The position numbers were made by a program, and so were the translations under genes. Below are positions 1-5,301 of a stretch of DNA of 37,120 bases, piece after piece; the stretch's first letter is position 1, and the number at the start of each line of letters is the position of its first letter. The notes below the pieces were generated by a model that did not search any database, had not been told where the DNA came from, and saw nothing but the letters and a program-made list of their open reading frames with translations. Source of the DNA: a virus; the IMG/VR virus record IMGVR_UViG_3300046808_000331, positions 1-37,120 of that record; one strand, given 5' to 3'.

Positions 1-53
1 GCCAATTGCATTGAAATTTCTGTCAAATCCGGTGTATAGTATTCTGTGTCCAT
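1..53 (-). CDS. N-terminal piece of a replication-type gene cut by the window edge
   Basis: An ATG at 51-53 on the minus strand opens a frame of 17 codons plus two bases before the left edge; it begins MDTEYYTPDL. An AAAGGA Shine-Dalgarno lies about 10 bases upstream of the ATG, so this is a real start. The frame joins exactly to the frame open at the right edge (to 36721), adding an alanine codon across the join, which gives a 150-residue protein. It sits just after the terminator at 118-163, so it appears to be the first gene of the replication unit. For its possible role see the entry at 36721-37120. The start is firm; the join is an inference from frame continuity. Confidence 0.72.
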   Translation of the reverse strand, partial: MDTEYYTPDLTEISMQL

Positions 54-117
54 TGTTTTACGTCCTTTGCTATGCGTTAAAATAATGTTTTTGGCCGTTT
101 GCGTGGCCGTGGTTAAA

Positions 118-163
118 CGAAAGGGTGCCGAGCCGTGTCAATATATACCCCGCACCCGTTTCG
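118..163 (-). terminator. Intrinsic terminator ending the early unit
   Basis: Inverted repeat CGAAACGGGTGC / GCACCCTTTCG (minus-strand sense; arms 152-163 and 118-128, one bulged base, 23-base loop), followed by TTTAACC. It lies between the stop at 174 and the start at 53, where an operon end is expected. Confidence 0.6.
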
Positions 164-173
164 CCTCTTAAAA

Positions 174-563
174 TCAATTTACGCCGTTTTGTTTCTGAAC
201 GTAATTCATGCGTTGGCTTAAATTTGGGTACCTTACGGTTTCATGTGTTTTCTTGCTTGGCTTATTGTAACGGTGCTTGATACAATGCCAATTAACATTT
301 GGCGCGGTCCACTTACGACCATTGCCCGTTAAATAACCCATTTTGTTTAATTTGTTTGCAACTTCCTTTGTTGTCATGTATTTGCTCATTTCTAAACAAA
401 TGCGCTCCGAGTCTTGATAAGACAAACGGCCAACGGGCGGGCGTTCCCAAATGCCAATATATTTTATAGTTTCTTTTGTTTTCAAGGCTTTAACGCGTTT
501 TTGTGTGGGTTTTGTGAATAACCCGCGAATAAATTTCAAAAATCCCATTTTACTAGTCTCCAT
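174..563 (-). CDS. Small DNA-binding protein with recombinase-like helix-turn-helix
   Basis: 129 residues from the ATG at 561-563 (a second possible start is ATG 546-548). The middle third, YMTTKEVANKLNKMGYLTG followed by NGRKWTAPNVNW, resembles the helical DNA-binding stretch after the catalytic domain of large serine recombinases, where low-complexity variants of LNxxGxxTxxGxxWTxxxV are common. The serine-recombinase catalytic domain is absent, so this is not a recombinase by itself. The N-terminus is rich in lysine and arginine. It is the last gene before the early terminator. The frame can be extended to a TTG at 668, but the ATG sits in the same repeated leader that starts the 39-residue frame at 655, which favours the short form. 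Function is inferred only from the helix pattern. Confidence 0.6.
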   Translation of the reverse strand: METSKMGFLKFIRGLFTKPTQKRVKALKTKETIKYIGIWERPPVGRLSYQDSERICLEMSKYMTTKEVANKLNKMGYLTGNGRKWTAPNVNWHCIKHRYNKPSKKTHETVRYPNLSQRMNYVQKQNGVN

Positions 564-655
564 AACTTGTTGAAAATAAATAGTATTACGCGCTCTGTGC
601 GCTTTGCTTGTTTGTAATAATCCGTATTGCGTACGCTGTTTATGTAATGTCTCAT
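536..655 (-). CDS. Hypothetical 39-residue peptide
   Basis: Frame MRHYINSVRNTDYYKQAKRT onward, 39 residues, ATG at 653-655 and TGA at 536-538. It begins 22 bases after the exonuclease stop and overlaps the start of the next gene. It is strongly basic (many K and R) with an aromatic, hydrophobic C-terminal half. Its start context, AACAAGTTATG, is repeated almost exactly at the start of the next gene (561-563). I do not recognise the product. It may be a real peptide or a by-product of the duplicated leader. Confidence 0.35.
   Translation of the reverse strand: MRHYINSVRNTDYYKQAKRTERVILFIFNKLWRLVKWDF
556..582. repeat. Direct repeat, copy A (translation-start leader)
   Basis: About 26 bases matching 649-674 with one base inserted and one substitution (core CATAACTTGTTGAMAATAAATA on the plus strand). 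On the minus strand each copy ends in AACAAGTTATG and therefore supplies a start codon. Confidence 0.75.
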
Positions 656-674
656 AACTTGTTGACAATAAATA
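649..674. repeat. Direct repeat, copy B (translation-start leader)
   Basis: Second copy of the repeat at 556-582, 93 bases away centre to centre. It lies directly after the exonuclease stop codon (678-680) and carries the ATG of the 39-residue frame. Confidence 0.75.
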
Positions 675-677
675 TAG

Positions 678-1310
678 TTAAGCGGTTTGCATATCTATTT
701 GCAATAACGGGTGCGAACTCAGCCCAAACCGCTCTAATAATTGGGTAAATTCCGTGACGCTCTGCATTAACTCACGTTCCATATTGGCGTATGTGTATAA
801 CACAAAATCGTTATATGATTTTACCTTACATGCGTTGGTGTCGTCGTCCCGTTTCAATTCCCAAACCTTGTAATTCACGCATGGTACGTCAAATAACATG
901 CAATATAGTCGCCATTGCATCGAGTCTGAATAACTTTCATATTGGAACGGTGAATAACGGGTTTTAAATTCGACAACTTGGCCGGGTATAATTTGGTCCG
1001 CCACGCCTGTTATTGCAACCTCCATACCGTAATGGGTTTGGACAACCGCGCGCAATTTAAATTCGAACGCTTTGCACGTGTAATTGATTTTTTTGCGGGC
1101 CTCTGTTATATCCTCATAATCAAAATACGGGGCGCAATCGTCGGGCGTAACTGTGTCGGCCTGTAACAACTCATGAAATAGCGTACCGAGCGCCATTAAC
1201 GGGCTTGGCGGGCTCTTTTTTAGTATTGTGTCCTCTAACATGGTCCACGATATTTTACCGCTCTGATAGCGTCTAAACGCCTCCAATTGGGTTGCGGATA
1301 TTTTAAGCAT
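678..1310 (-). CDS. Cas4/RecB-like PD-(D/E)XK exonuclease
   Basis: 210 residues. Motifs of the RecB-type nuclease fold are visible in order: GTLFHELL (H46), then TGVADQ (D105), VVEFKT (E114 and K116), and the closing QWRLY (Q132-Y136). This is the metal-binding D-(E/D)xK-QxxxY set of Cas4 and phage recombination exonucleases, which resect one strand of double-stranded DNA. The cysteines of the Cas4 iron-sulphur cluster are not evident, so a plain phage exonuclease is more likely than true Cas4. The ATG at 1308-1310 lies inside the end of the 37-residue membrane peptide gene (8-base overlap). With the Sak4-like ATPase at 1724-2620 it probably forms the phage recombination pair. Confidence 0.85.
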   Translation of the reverse strand: MLKISATQLEAFRRYQSGKISWTMLEDTILKKSPPSPLMALGTLFHELLQADTVTPDDCAPYFDYEDITEARKKINYTCKAFEFKLRAVVQTHYGMEVAITGVADQIIPGQVVEFKTRYSPFQYESYSDSMQWRLYCMLFDVPCVNYKVWELKRDDDTNACKVKSYNDFVLYTYANMERELMQSVTEFTQLLERFGLSSHPLLQIDMQTA

Positions 1311-1416
1311 GAAAACCTCTGAGCATTGTTACCACAACGTCCATTACTATCAATGCAAACGTTACTATTATGGCGCTCCACATTAAAGCGGTTGCAACCT
1401 CTTTTAATTTACTCAT
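1303..1416 (-). CDS. 37-residue single-helix membrane peptide
   Basis: Frame MSKLKEVATALMWSAIIVTF onward, 37 residues. A charged N-terminus is followed by a hydrophobic stretch from about residue 11 to 31, enough for one membrane helix. The ATG (1414-1416) overlaps the preceding stop as ATGA, and the TAA overlaps the exonuclease start by 8 bases, so it is locked into the early operon. A GGAG lies 9-12 bases upstream. Function unknown; phage early membrane peptides often act on host envelope or defence proteins, but nothing here shows that. Confidence 0.65.
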   Translation of the reverse strand: MSKLKEVATALMWSAIIVTFALIVMDVVVTMLRGFHA

Positions 1417-1727
1417 GGCATTTGCTCCACATAATCATGCAAACTATTTAATATTTCCATACGGCGCGCCTTGGTATAACGGCGCCAATATACGGGGTCC
1501 TCAAAAAATAACTCATGGTTGTCTGTGCTTTGTATGAATGATACCATTAAACGGCGCATTGCGTTGGAAACTATTACAAGGGCTTGGGCGTTGTGCTTGT
1601 CGTTATATGCTTTGTATAACTCTGCATAATCCTCACGTGTCAAATTGACACTAACCATTGTGTCCAAATGCTCTAATACAAGGTCAACTGCGTGACGCAT
1701 TTCATTGGGCATGCGGGGCGTAATCAT
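1413..1727 (-). CDS. Hypothetical early protein, 104 residues
   Basis: Begins MITPRMPNEMRHAVDLVLEH at the ATG 1725-1727, which overlaps the stop of the ATPase gene as ATGA; this is why I prefer it to the in-frame start at 1766. It looks all-helical, with mixed charge and several amphipathic segments, and no cysteine, signal or membrane segment. It lies between the Sak4-like ATPase and the exonuclease, which suggests a link to recombination or replication. No family recognised. Confidence 0.7.
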   Translation of the reverse strand: MITPRMPNEMRHAVDLVLEHLDTMVSVNLTREDYAELYKAYNDKHNAQALVIVSNAMRRLMVSFIQSTDNHELFFEDPVYWRRYTKARRMEILNSLHDYVEQMP

Positions 1728-2620
1728 TTTTCCCCCTTGGTAAATAGTTTGGCGTCCGCGTCCCATGTGAAACCGCGTTTACTGAGCGTTCCAACAATGG
1801 CACCCCAAACGCTTTTTTTCGTATCATTTGGTAAACCCGCGTTTGCAAGACTCTCAAATAGTTTGTTTGGGTCTTTTGCGGTTTTTGCCTCGTTTGTCCA
1901 CTTGTCAACAACTTGTAACGCTTGTTCCTGATTTTTGGCGCGTGCAATTAACGCCGCCTTTGTCGTGTCTATTACCTCACTCAGTACATTACGCATTTCC
2001 AACACGTCACCCACTACAATTGGGGGAATACCCGCGCAATTTTTAGCGGTCACGGTGTCCGATAAATCAAATGTTAAAACATGCTTGTTATTGGTAGTGG
2101 TATAATATCCCACCAAATCACACGTTTGTAAAATTGTGTCGTATGTTCCGCCGGGTATCAATGGCATTGCGCGTCGTGTGTCGCCCTCGTCTTTGAACTT
2201 AGTGTGCGCAATATACACTATGTTTTTACCCATGAATTTGAGCGGGTTAAAAAATTCCGTGGACTGTTTTTTAATTTCACCCCACATGCGCATGGTGGAA
2301 TTTTCGAGCCTCGGGTCCGTTTTGACGGCCCACGCTTGCATTAACTCTATGCCCGTTCCAACGGTATCAACAACCAATGTATTATACTCAGTTTTGAGCG
2401 CGTTGTAAATGTCCTGTTTATCTCTGAGCACGTCGCCCCAATTGGAATATGTTACGTAATGCTTGCTATGGCTTGCACGGTGGTAACCGTTGTCAAAATC
2501 CAAAACCAATGGGTTTGGGGCCGTGTTTGCAAGCGTGGTTTTACCTATGCCCGGGTCTCCATAAATCAAAATGTTTAACCCACGCTCGGGCATTTCTTCT
2601 AACGTTTTGCGAATTATCAT
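1724..2620 (-). CDS. Sak4-like RecA-fold ATPase (AAA_24 type)
   Basis: 298 residues. Walker A is GDPGIGKTT (residues 21-29), and NTLVVDT (80-86) fits Walker B. A polar strand KNIVYIAHTKF lies near residue 130, as in the RecA fold. This is the layout of phage Sak4/AAA_24 ATPases, small RecA-like proteins that aid single-strand annealing with the phage SSB. The C-terminal third is helical and charged and may be the partner-binding tail. The start is preceded by GGAGCAATAGTA before ATG. Neighbours: exonuclease downstream (678-1310) and, elsewhere, the OB-fold protein (31169-31492), which would complete a recombination set. A DnaB-like or packaging role is less likely given the size. Confidence 0.82.
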   Translation of the reverse strand: MIIRKTLEEMPERGLNILIYGDPGIGKTTLANTAPNPLVLDFDNGYHRASHSKHYVTYSNWGDVLRDKQDIYNALKTEYNTLVVDTVGTGIELMQAWAVKTDPRLENSTMRMWGEIKKQSTEFFNPLKFMGKNIVYIAHTKFKDEGDTRRAMPLIPGGTYDTILQTCDLVGYYTTTNNKHVLTFDLSDTVTAKNCAGIPPIVVGDVLEMRNVLSEVIDTTKAALIARAKNQEQALQVVDKWTNEAKTAKDPNKLFESLANAGLPNDTKKSVWGAIVGTLSKRGFTWDADAKLFTKGEK

Positions 2621-2638
2621 TACTATTGCTCCAAATAA

Positions 2639-2761
2639 TTAAGAATAAAAAACATATTTAACCAAGGCCGCCACCGCCAAAACACAAACCGACGCCACGG
2701 CCAAAAATATCGTAAATACCAAAAAATGTATAATCAAATCAAATGCTTTGCTTTTACTCAT
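2639..2761 (-). CDS. 40-residue membrane peptide
   Basis: Frame MSKSKAFDLIIHFLVFTIFL onward, 40 residues, hydrophobic from about residue 8 to 38: one long membrane helix or two short ones. The start lies in the junction GGAGGCGACCATGAGTAA, which is shared with the two genes upstream, and overlaps the preceding gene by 8 bases. The stop is 18 bases before the Sak4-like ATPase start. No family recognised. Confidence 0.65.
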   Translation of the reverse strand: MSKSKAFDLIIHFLVFTIFLAVASVCVLAVAALVKYVFYS

Positions 2762-2993
2762 GGTCGCCTCCAATTGGTAATTTACCATGATAGAGTCTGT
2801 AATATTCATATCCGGTCACATGAATATACGCATACATTGCCCTACGCTCCCATGCTTTTGCAATTTGCTCGCATTCCTTTATCTTCGCTTGTGCAAACAT
2901 GCTATCAATTTTTTCTTGTTGCATTTCATCAATAGTGAATACATATTTCAAAGTATGTTCCAACCACTCTACTGCGGTTTGTTGCTTACTCAT
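2754..2993 (-). CDS. Small early protein, MSKQ paralogue 1
   Basis: 79 residues starting MSKQQTAVEWLEHTL. Its N-terminus matches the next gene upstream (MSKQTAVQWL, 2986-3195), so the two are paralogues arising from a tandem duplication. The middle is helical (MQQEKIDSMFAQAKIKECEQ) and the C-terminus ends in GGDHE. That ending is forced by the next gene's Shine-Dalgarno and ATG, which are read through as coding. No membrane segment. Unknown function; expected to be expressed early. Confidence 0.75.
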   Translation of the reverse strand: MSKQQTAVEWLEHTLKYVFTIDEMQQEKIDSMFAQAKIKECEQIAKAWERRAMYAYIHVTGYEYYRLYHGKLPIGGDHE

Positions 2994-3195
2994 GGTCGCC
3001 TCCGTAGGTTTGTTGGTAATATTGCTCGCCTTTGTTTAATAAATTGCCATATTCTGAGGCTTCGTAACCAACATCAAATGCATCCTCAATTTGCTCTTTC
3101 TCCATTTGCTCGGCTTCGTTACTCAATGAGTACGTAAAAGGTTTGCCGTCTAATAATCTACAAATTAACCATTGCACCGCTGTTTGCTTACTCAT
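2986..3195 (-). CDS. Small early protein, MSKQ paralogue 2
   Basis: 69 residues from ATG 3193-3195, preceded by GGAGGCGACC; this start is chosen over upstream ones because it repeats the junction seen at 2993 and 2761. Begins MSKQTAVQWLICRLLDGKPF and continues with an acidic helix (NEAEQMEKEQIEDAF). The C-terminus ends YGGDHE. The pair at 2754 and 2986 share the N-terminal MSKQ(Q)TAV(E/Q)WL segment, and both end at the same overlap device. Unknown function. Confidence 0.75.
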   Translation of the reverse strand: MSKQTAVQWLICRLLDGKPFTYSLSNEAEQMEKEQIEDAFDVGYEASEYGNLLNKGEQYYQQTYGGDHE

Positions 3196-3412
3196 GGTCG
3201 CCTCCGTTTGGTTCGTCATGAATATTCCAACCAATTTTAATTTGCTCCAATTCGCTAAATTCAACTTTGCCAATAAAATACATTTCGTTTTTAAATTGGC
3301 CGTCCGCCCAATCCCGTACGGTTTCCTCAAAAAAGTTGTAATCTAACAAAATCCCGTTTTCATCAAATGCGCCGTAAAATTGGCGTGGCTCGTTTTCCGT
3401 TTGGGGTTTCAT
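3188..3412 (-). CDS. Hypothetical early acidic protein ending in GGDHE
   Basis: 74 residues starting MKPQTENEPRQFYGAFDENG. Acidic and aromatic, with no membrane segment or cysteine. Its start overlaps the upstream stop as ATGA (3409-3412), and its last five residues GGDHE are the read-through of the next gene's Shine-Dalgarno. Its N-terminus does not match the MSKQ pair, so only the 3' junction is shared. No family recognised. Confidence 0.7.
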   Translation of the reverse strand: MKPQTENEPRQFYGAFDENGILLDYNFFEETVRDWADGQFKNEMYFIGKVEFSELEQIKIGWNIHDEPNGGDHE

Positions 3413-3657
3413 ATTCTATCACCCCAATTAACATAATTAACGGTCTGTGTGAAACTTTGCATAAACTCGTCAAATGTTTTACCCTCTTTGCCATAACGCC
3501 ATGCCAATTGTAATTGCATGTTTTCTGATTGCCGGGCGTACATAAGTATTTTGGAAATTTTTTCGAAATCCTGAGCCGTCATTTCGTTGCGTAATTCTTG
3601 TTCTATCCTGTGCGCCGCGGGCATCTTATGGCGGGCTTTAATCTTTGCATGTTCCAT
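3409..3657 (-). CDS. Hypothetical early helical protein, 82 residues
   Basis: Starts MEHAKIKARHKMPAAHRIEQ: a basic N-terminus, then amphipathic helices to the end (FMQSFTQTVNYVNWGDRI). It overlaps the 3' end of the helix-turn-helix gene by 20 bases and is ATGA-linked to the next gene. No recognisable domain. The packing argues for co-translation with its neighbours. Confidence 0.65.
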   Translation of the reverse strand: MEHAKIKARHKMPAAHRIEQELRNEMTAQDFEKISKILMYARQSENMQLQLAWRYGKEGKTFDEFMQSFTQTVNYVNWGDRI

Positions 3658-3859
3658 TGCGTTTCCTTATTTCGTCCACATGTATTAAATACCATGTGTA
3701 ACGTTGTTTGTGAATTTTAATCACGTTAGTAAATATGGGCGGTTCAAATCGCGTGCCATGCTTTGTTACGCGGTCACGCCCTTTAATTAGGTGGTAAACG
3801 TGGCGTTTGCTTATTCTGAGCATTTGCGCCGCCTCGTTTGCCGTTACATATTCATTCAT
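3638..3859 (-). CDS. Helix-turn-helix (excisionase/MerR-type) DNA-binding protein
   Basis: 73 residues from ATG 3857-3859, which overlaps the previous stop as ATGA. The segment VTANEAAQMLRISKRHVYHL (about residues 5-24) is the classic helix-turn-helix 17 / excisionase motif: TxxEAAxxLxISxxxVYxLI. The C-terminal half is basic and aromatic (HKQRYTWYLIHVDEIRK), compatible with a DNA-binding wing. Proteins like this act as recombination directionality factors or small repressors. With no integrase in the genome, a role as early regulator is more likely. It could act on the promoters at 4826-4856 and 5215-5245, but that is inference. Confidence 0.72.
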   Translation of the reverse strand: MNEYVTANEAAQMLRISKRHVYHLIKGRDRVTKHGTRFEPPIFTNVIKIHKQRYTWYLIHVDEIRKRNGTCKD

Positions 3860-3981
3860 TCCAATGGCAACCCCCACAATGTTTGTTCAAAAAATTGTAA
3901 AATAATGTGCGCCATAATTACTATAAATACAGGCCACAAAATACTCTTTGGCTTTTCTTGGTTTTCGGTTTGCTTATTCAT
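3856..3981 (-). CDS. 41-residue single-helix membrane peptide
   Basis: Frame MNKQTENQEKPKSILWPVFI onward. A polar, charged N-terminal tail of about 13 residues precedes a hydrophobic helix (residues 14-35) and a short tail. It follows the gene at 3984 by two bases and is ATGA-coupled to the helix-turn-helix gene. It is one of three such peptides in the early region. No family recognised. Confidence 0.6.
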   Translation of the reverse strand: MNKQTENQEKPKSILWPVFIVIMAHIILQFFEQTLWGLPLE

Positions 3982-3983
3982 AT

Positions 3984-4214
3984 TCACCCCTCTACTGTGT
4001 AATATTTGCCGTCAAAGTTAAACGCGTCGTCCATTATGTTAAACATAATCGCGTCGGCGTCATAATTCCATGTATGTAAATCGCTATCGTATTGTGCCAT
4101 GTTCGTTTTAATCACGTTTTGAGCGTCGTCCAATTCATAATAACCATTGGTTATATTGCTCAAATTTTCAGCGAATTGTATAACCTCGTCGCGTGTAATA
4201 ACTATGCGTTTCAT
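3984..4214 (-). CDS. Hypothetical early acidic protein, 76 residues
   Basis: Starts MKRIVITRDEVIQFAENLSN and ends with an acidic, aromatic stretch (NIMDDAFNFDGKYYTVEG). No domain recognised. The ATG overlaps the upstream stop as ATGA, and GGAGCAAAGAA lies directly upstream, so the start is well supported. The acidic character is typical of early phage inhibitor proteins, but this is not evidence of function. Confidence 0.7.
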   Translation of the reverse strand: MKRIVITRDEVIQFAENLSNITNGYYELDDAQNVIKTNMAQYDSDLHTWNYDADAIMFNIMDDAFNFDGKYYTVEG

Positions 4215-4351
4215 TTCTTTGCTCCTTTGCTTGTTATGTAATACCGGCCGTCGCCATGCTGTTTTACGCTCTGTTTGTTTGGGGCTAATTTCTGAGCCGC
4301 TTGCTTTGTGGCGTATGTTTGTACCAACACTAATTTAACTGAATTTTTCAT
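4211..4351 (-). CDS. Hypothetical 46-residue basic protein
   Basis: Frame MKNSVKLVLVQTYATKQAAQ onward, 46 residues, ATG at 4349-4351 preceded by GGAGCATAGC. It is basic and ends GRYYITSKGAKK. The last codons contain the Shine-Dalgarno GGAGCAAAG of the next gene, and the stop overlaps its start as ATGA. No family recognised; size and packing match its neighbours. Confidence 0.62.
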   Translation of the reverse strand: MKNSVKLVLVQTYATKQAAQKLAPNKQSVKQHGDGRYYITSKGAKK

Positions 4352-4372
4352 GCTATGCTCCAAATAATTTTA

Positions 4373-4588
4373 TTAGATTAATCCTAATTTCAGCATCATG
4401 TATAGTGCTTGTTGGCTTGCTATTATTTCGTCTTTTGTCGTGTAAACGCCTCTCACAATGCGCAACGCATTTGAGGCGGTTGTACTGAGCATTTCCCATG
4501 TTTCGTTTAACTCGGGGGTTGTAATAAACTCATGGTACGCGTTTACGGGGTTAACATGAATAAGTAATTTTTTTACTTCGTTTGTCAT
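4373..4588 (-). CDS. Hypothetical early protein, 71 residues
   Basis: From ATG 4586-4588, preceded by TTGGAGCAAAGCA; this ribosome site is why the in-frame start at 4642 is rejected. Begins MTNEVKKLLIHVNPVNAYHE and is mainly helical with a hydrophobic C-terminus (ALYMMLKLGLI). Unknown function. Confidence 0.7.
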   Translation of the reverse strand: MTNEVKKLLIHVNPVNAYHEFITTPELNETWEMLSTTASNALRIVRGVYTTKDEIIASQQALYMMLKLGLI

Positions 4589-4601
4589 TGCTTTGCTCCA
4601 A

Positions 4602-4784
4602 TTATATGAAATAATCAAATTTGCTTGTTTGTGGCTTAACAATCTTGAAATACCACTCGGCCGCTTTGTCGTTTATGAAGTCGAAATTTTCGCCGCTAAA
4701 TTCGGATAACTCAAATATTGCAACGTTTAATGTAACTTCTGTTACTTCTCTTGTTCCTCTGTTTCGTCTTCTAATTGTTAACAT
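4602..4784 (-). CDS. Hypothetical early protein, 60 residues
   Basis: Starts MLTIRRRNRGTREVTEVTLN: a basic N-terminal patch, then a mixed beta/alpha pattern ending in aromatic residues. It is the first gene after promoter 4826-4856. The expected transcript start is near 4819, which leaves a leader of about 35 bases with GGAGCACGGCA before the ATG. No family recognised. As first gene of a promoter it is probably made early and in quantity. Confidence 0.7.
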   Translation of the reverse strand: MLTIRRRNRGTREVTEVTLNVAIFELSEFSGENFDFINDKAAEWYFKIVKPQTSKFDYFI

Positions 4785-4825
4785 TGCCGTGCTCCGTTTG
4801 TGTTTGTGTTACGTTTAACTTGGTA

Positions 4826-4856
4826 CAAACTTAGTGGAAACTTTAACACGATGCAA
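4826..4856 (-). promoter_or_regulatory. Bacteroidetes-type promoter P2 for the early genes
   Basis: Minus-strand TTG (4854-4856), 20-base spacer, then TAAGTTTG (4826-4833), an exact fit to the Bacteroidetes -33/-7 consensus TTG-N19-21-TAnnTTTG. Directly upstream (about 4857-4887) is an A/T run with two AAAATATTTT blocks that could act as an UP element. It is followed by the run of small genes from 4784 downward. Confidence 0.75.
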
Positions 4857-4891
4857 GAAAAAAATAAAATATTTTGAAAATATTTTTACGC

Positions 4892-5089
4892 CTAACGTGA
4901 AACCCGCATAAAATCTATGTTTTCAGCGTTAATTTTTTTTTGATATTCTTGGAAATCGCGGGGCGTAATTGCAAATATTGTCATTTCCGCCACGTTTTCC
5001 GTGTTGGACAATTGCATTATTTGCGCCCATGTGGCGGGTAAAAATTGGCGGGCGGTTCCGTCCGTGTATTGTATCATTACTCGTATCAT
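4892..5089 (-). CDS. Hypothetical early protein, 65 residues
   Basis: Starts MIRVMIQYTDGTARQFLPAT and continues with a helical, polar body. It is the only gene between promoter P1 (5215-5245) and promoter P2, so it is the first product of P1 if the hairpin at 5174-5203 is passed. No Shine-Dalgarno as strong as in other genes is seen (GAGCATAGC lies about 20 bases upstream). No family recognised. Confidence 0.65.
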   Translation of the reverse strand: MIRVMIQYTDGTARQFLPATWAQIMQLSNTENVAEMTIFAITPRDFQEYQKKINAENIDFMRVSR

Positions 5090-5173
5090 TTATTTGGTTG
5101 CTATGCTCAGTAAATTTAGTATATTGCATCCGTCACGCTTGGGGCGCGTGGTAATACTTAACGGTATGGCGTA

Positions 5174-5203
5174 AAATAGGCACTCCTAACGGGGTGCCTA
5201 TTT
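5174..5203. terminator. Bidirectional hairpin just after promoter P1
   Basis: Perfect 10-base-pair stem AAATAGGCAC / GTGCCTATTT, extended on the plus strand by TCC/GGG to a four-base TAAC loop. Plus-strand tail is GTTTTTAT; minus-strand tail is TTTTACG. It can end late transcription on the minus strand and any opposing plus-strand transcription. It starts only about 5 bases into the predicted P1 transcript. Confidence 0.7.
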
Positions 5204-5214
5204 GTTTTTATATT

Positions 5215-5245
5215 CAAATGTATTATATTGGGGTGCGGTCCACAA
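5215..5245 (-). promoter_or_regulatory. Bacteroidetes-type promoter P1
   Basis: Minus-strand TTG (5243-5245), 20-base spacer, TACATTTG (5215-5222): an exact match to TTG-N20-TAnnTTTG. The expected start is near 5208, immediately before the hairpin at 5174-5203. Spacer length is the same as in P2. Confidence 0.68.
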
Positions 5246-5269
5246 TAACCGCGCCTCCCCCAAGAGCCG

Positions 5270-5301
5270 GGCCCGTATATTCTGCGGGCCTATTTTTTTT
5301 T
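5270..5301 (+). terminator. Plus-strand intrinsic terminator with T9 tail
   Basis: Stem GGCCCG / CGGGCC (5270-5275 and 5285-5290), nine-base loop, followed on the plus strand by TATTTTTTTTT. The minus-strand side has no T-run after the stem, so the orientation is plus, opposite to every gene here. Its tail overlaps the stop codon of the gene at 5300-5482. Confidence 0.6.

Noticed and set aside
546-668. Longer start (TTG at 668) for the DNA-binding gene
   Set aside because: It runs through both leader repeats; the ATG at 563 has the same context as the start of the 39-residue frame and gives a sensible protein.
4929-5129. 66-codon minus-strand frame overlapping the early gene at 4892-5089
   Set aside because: Same region in another frame; the 65-residue gene has the better start and composition.
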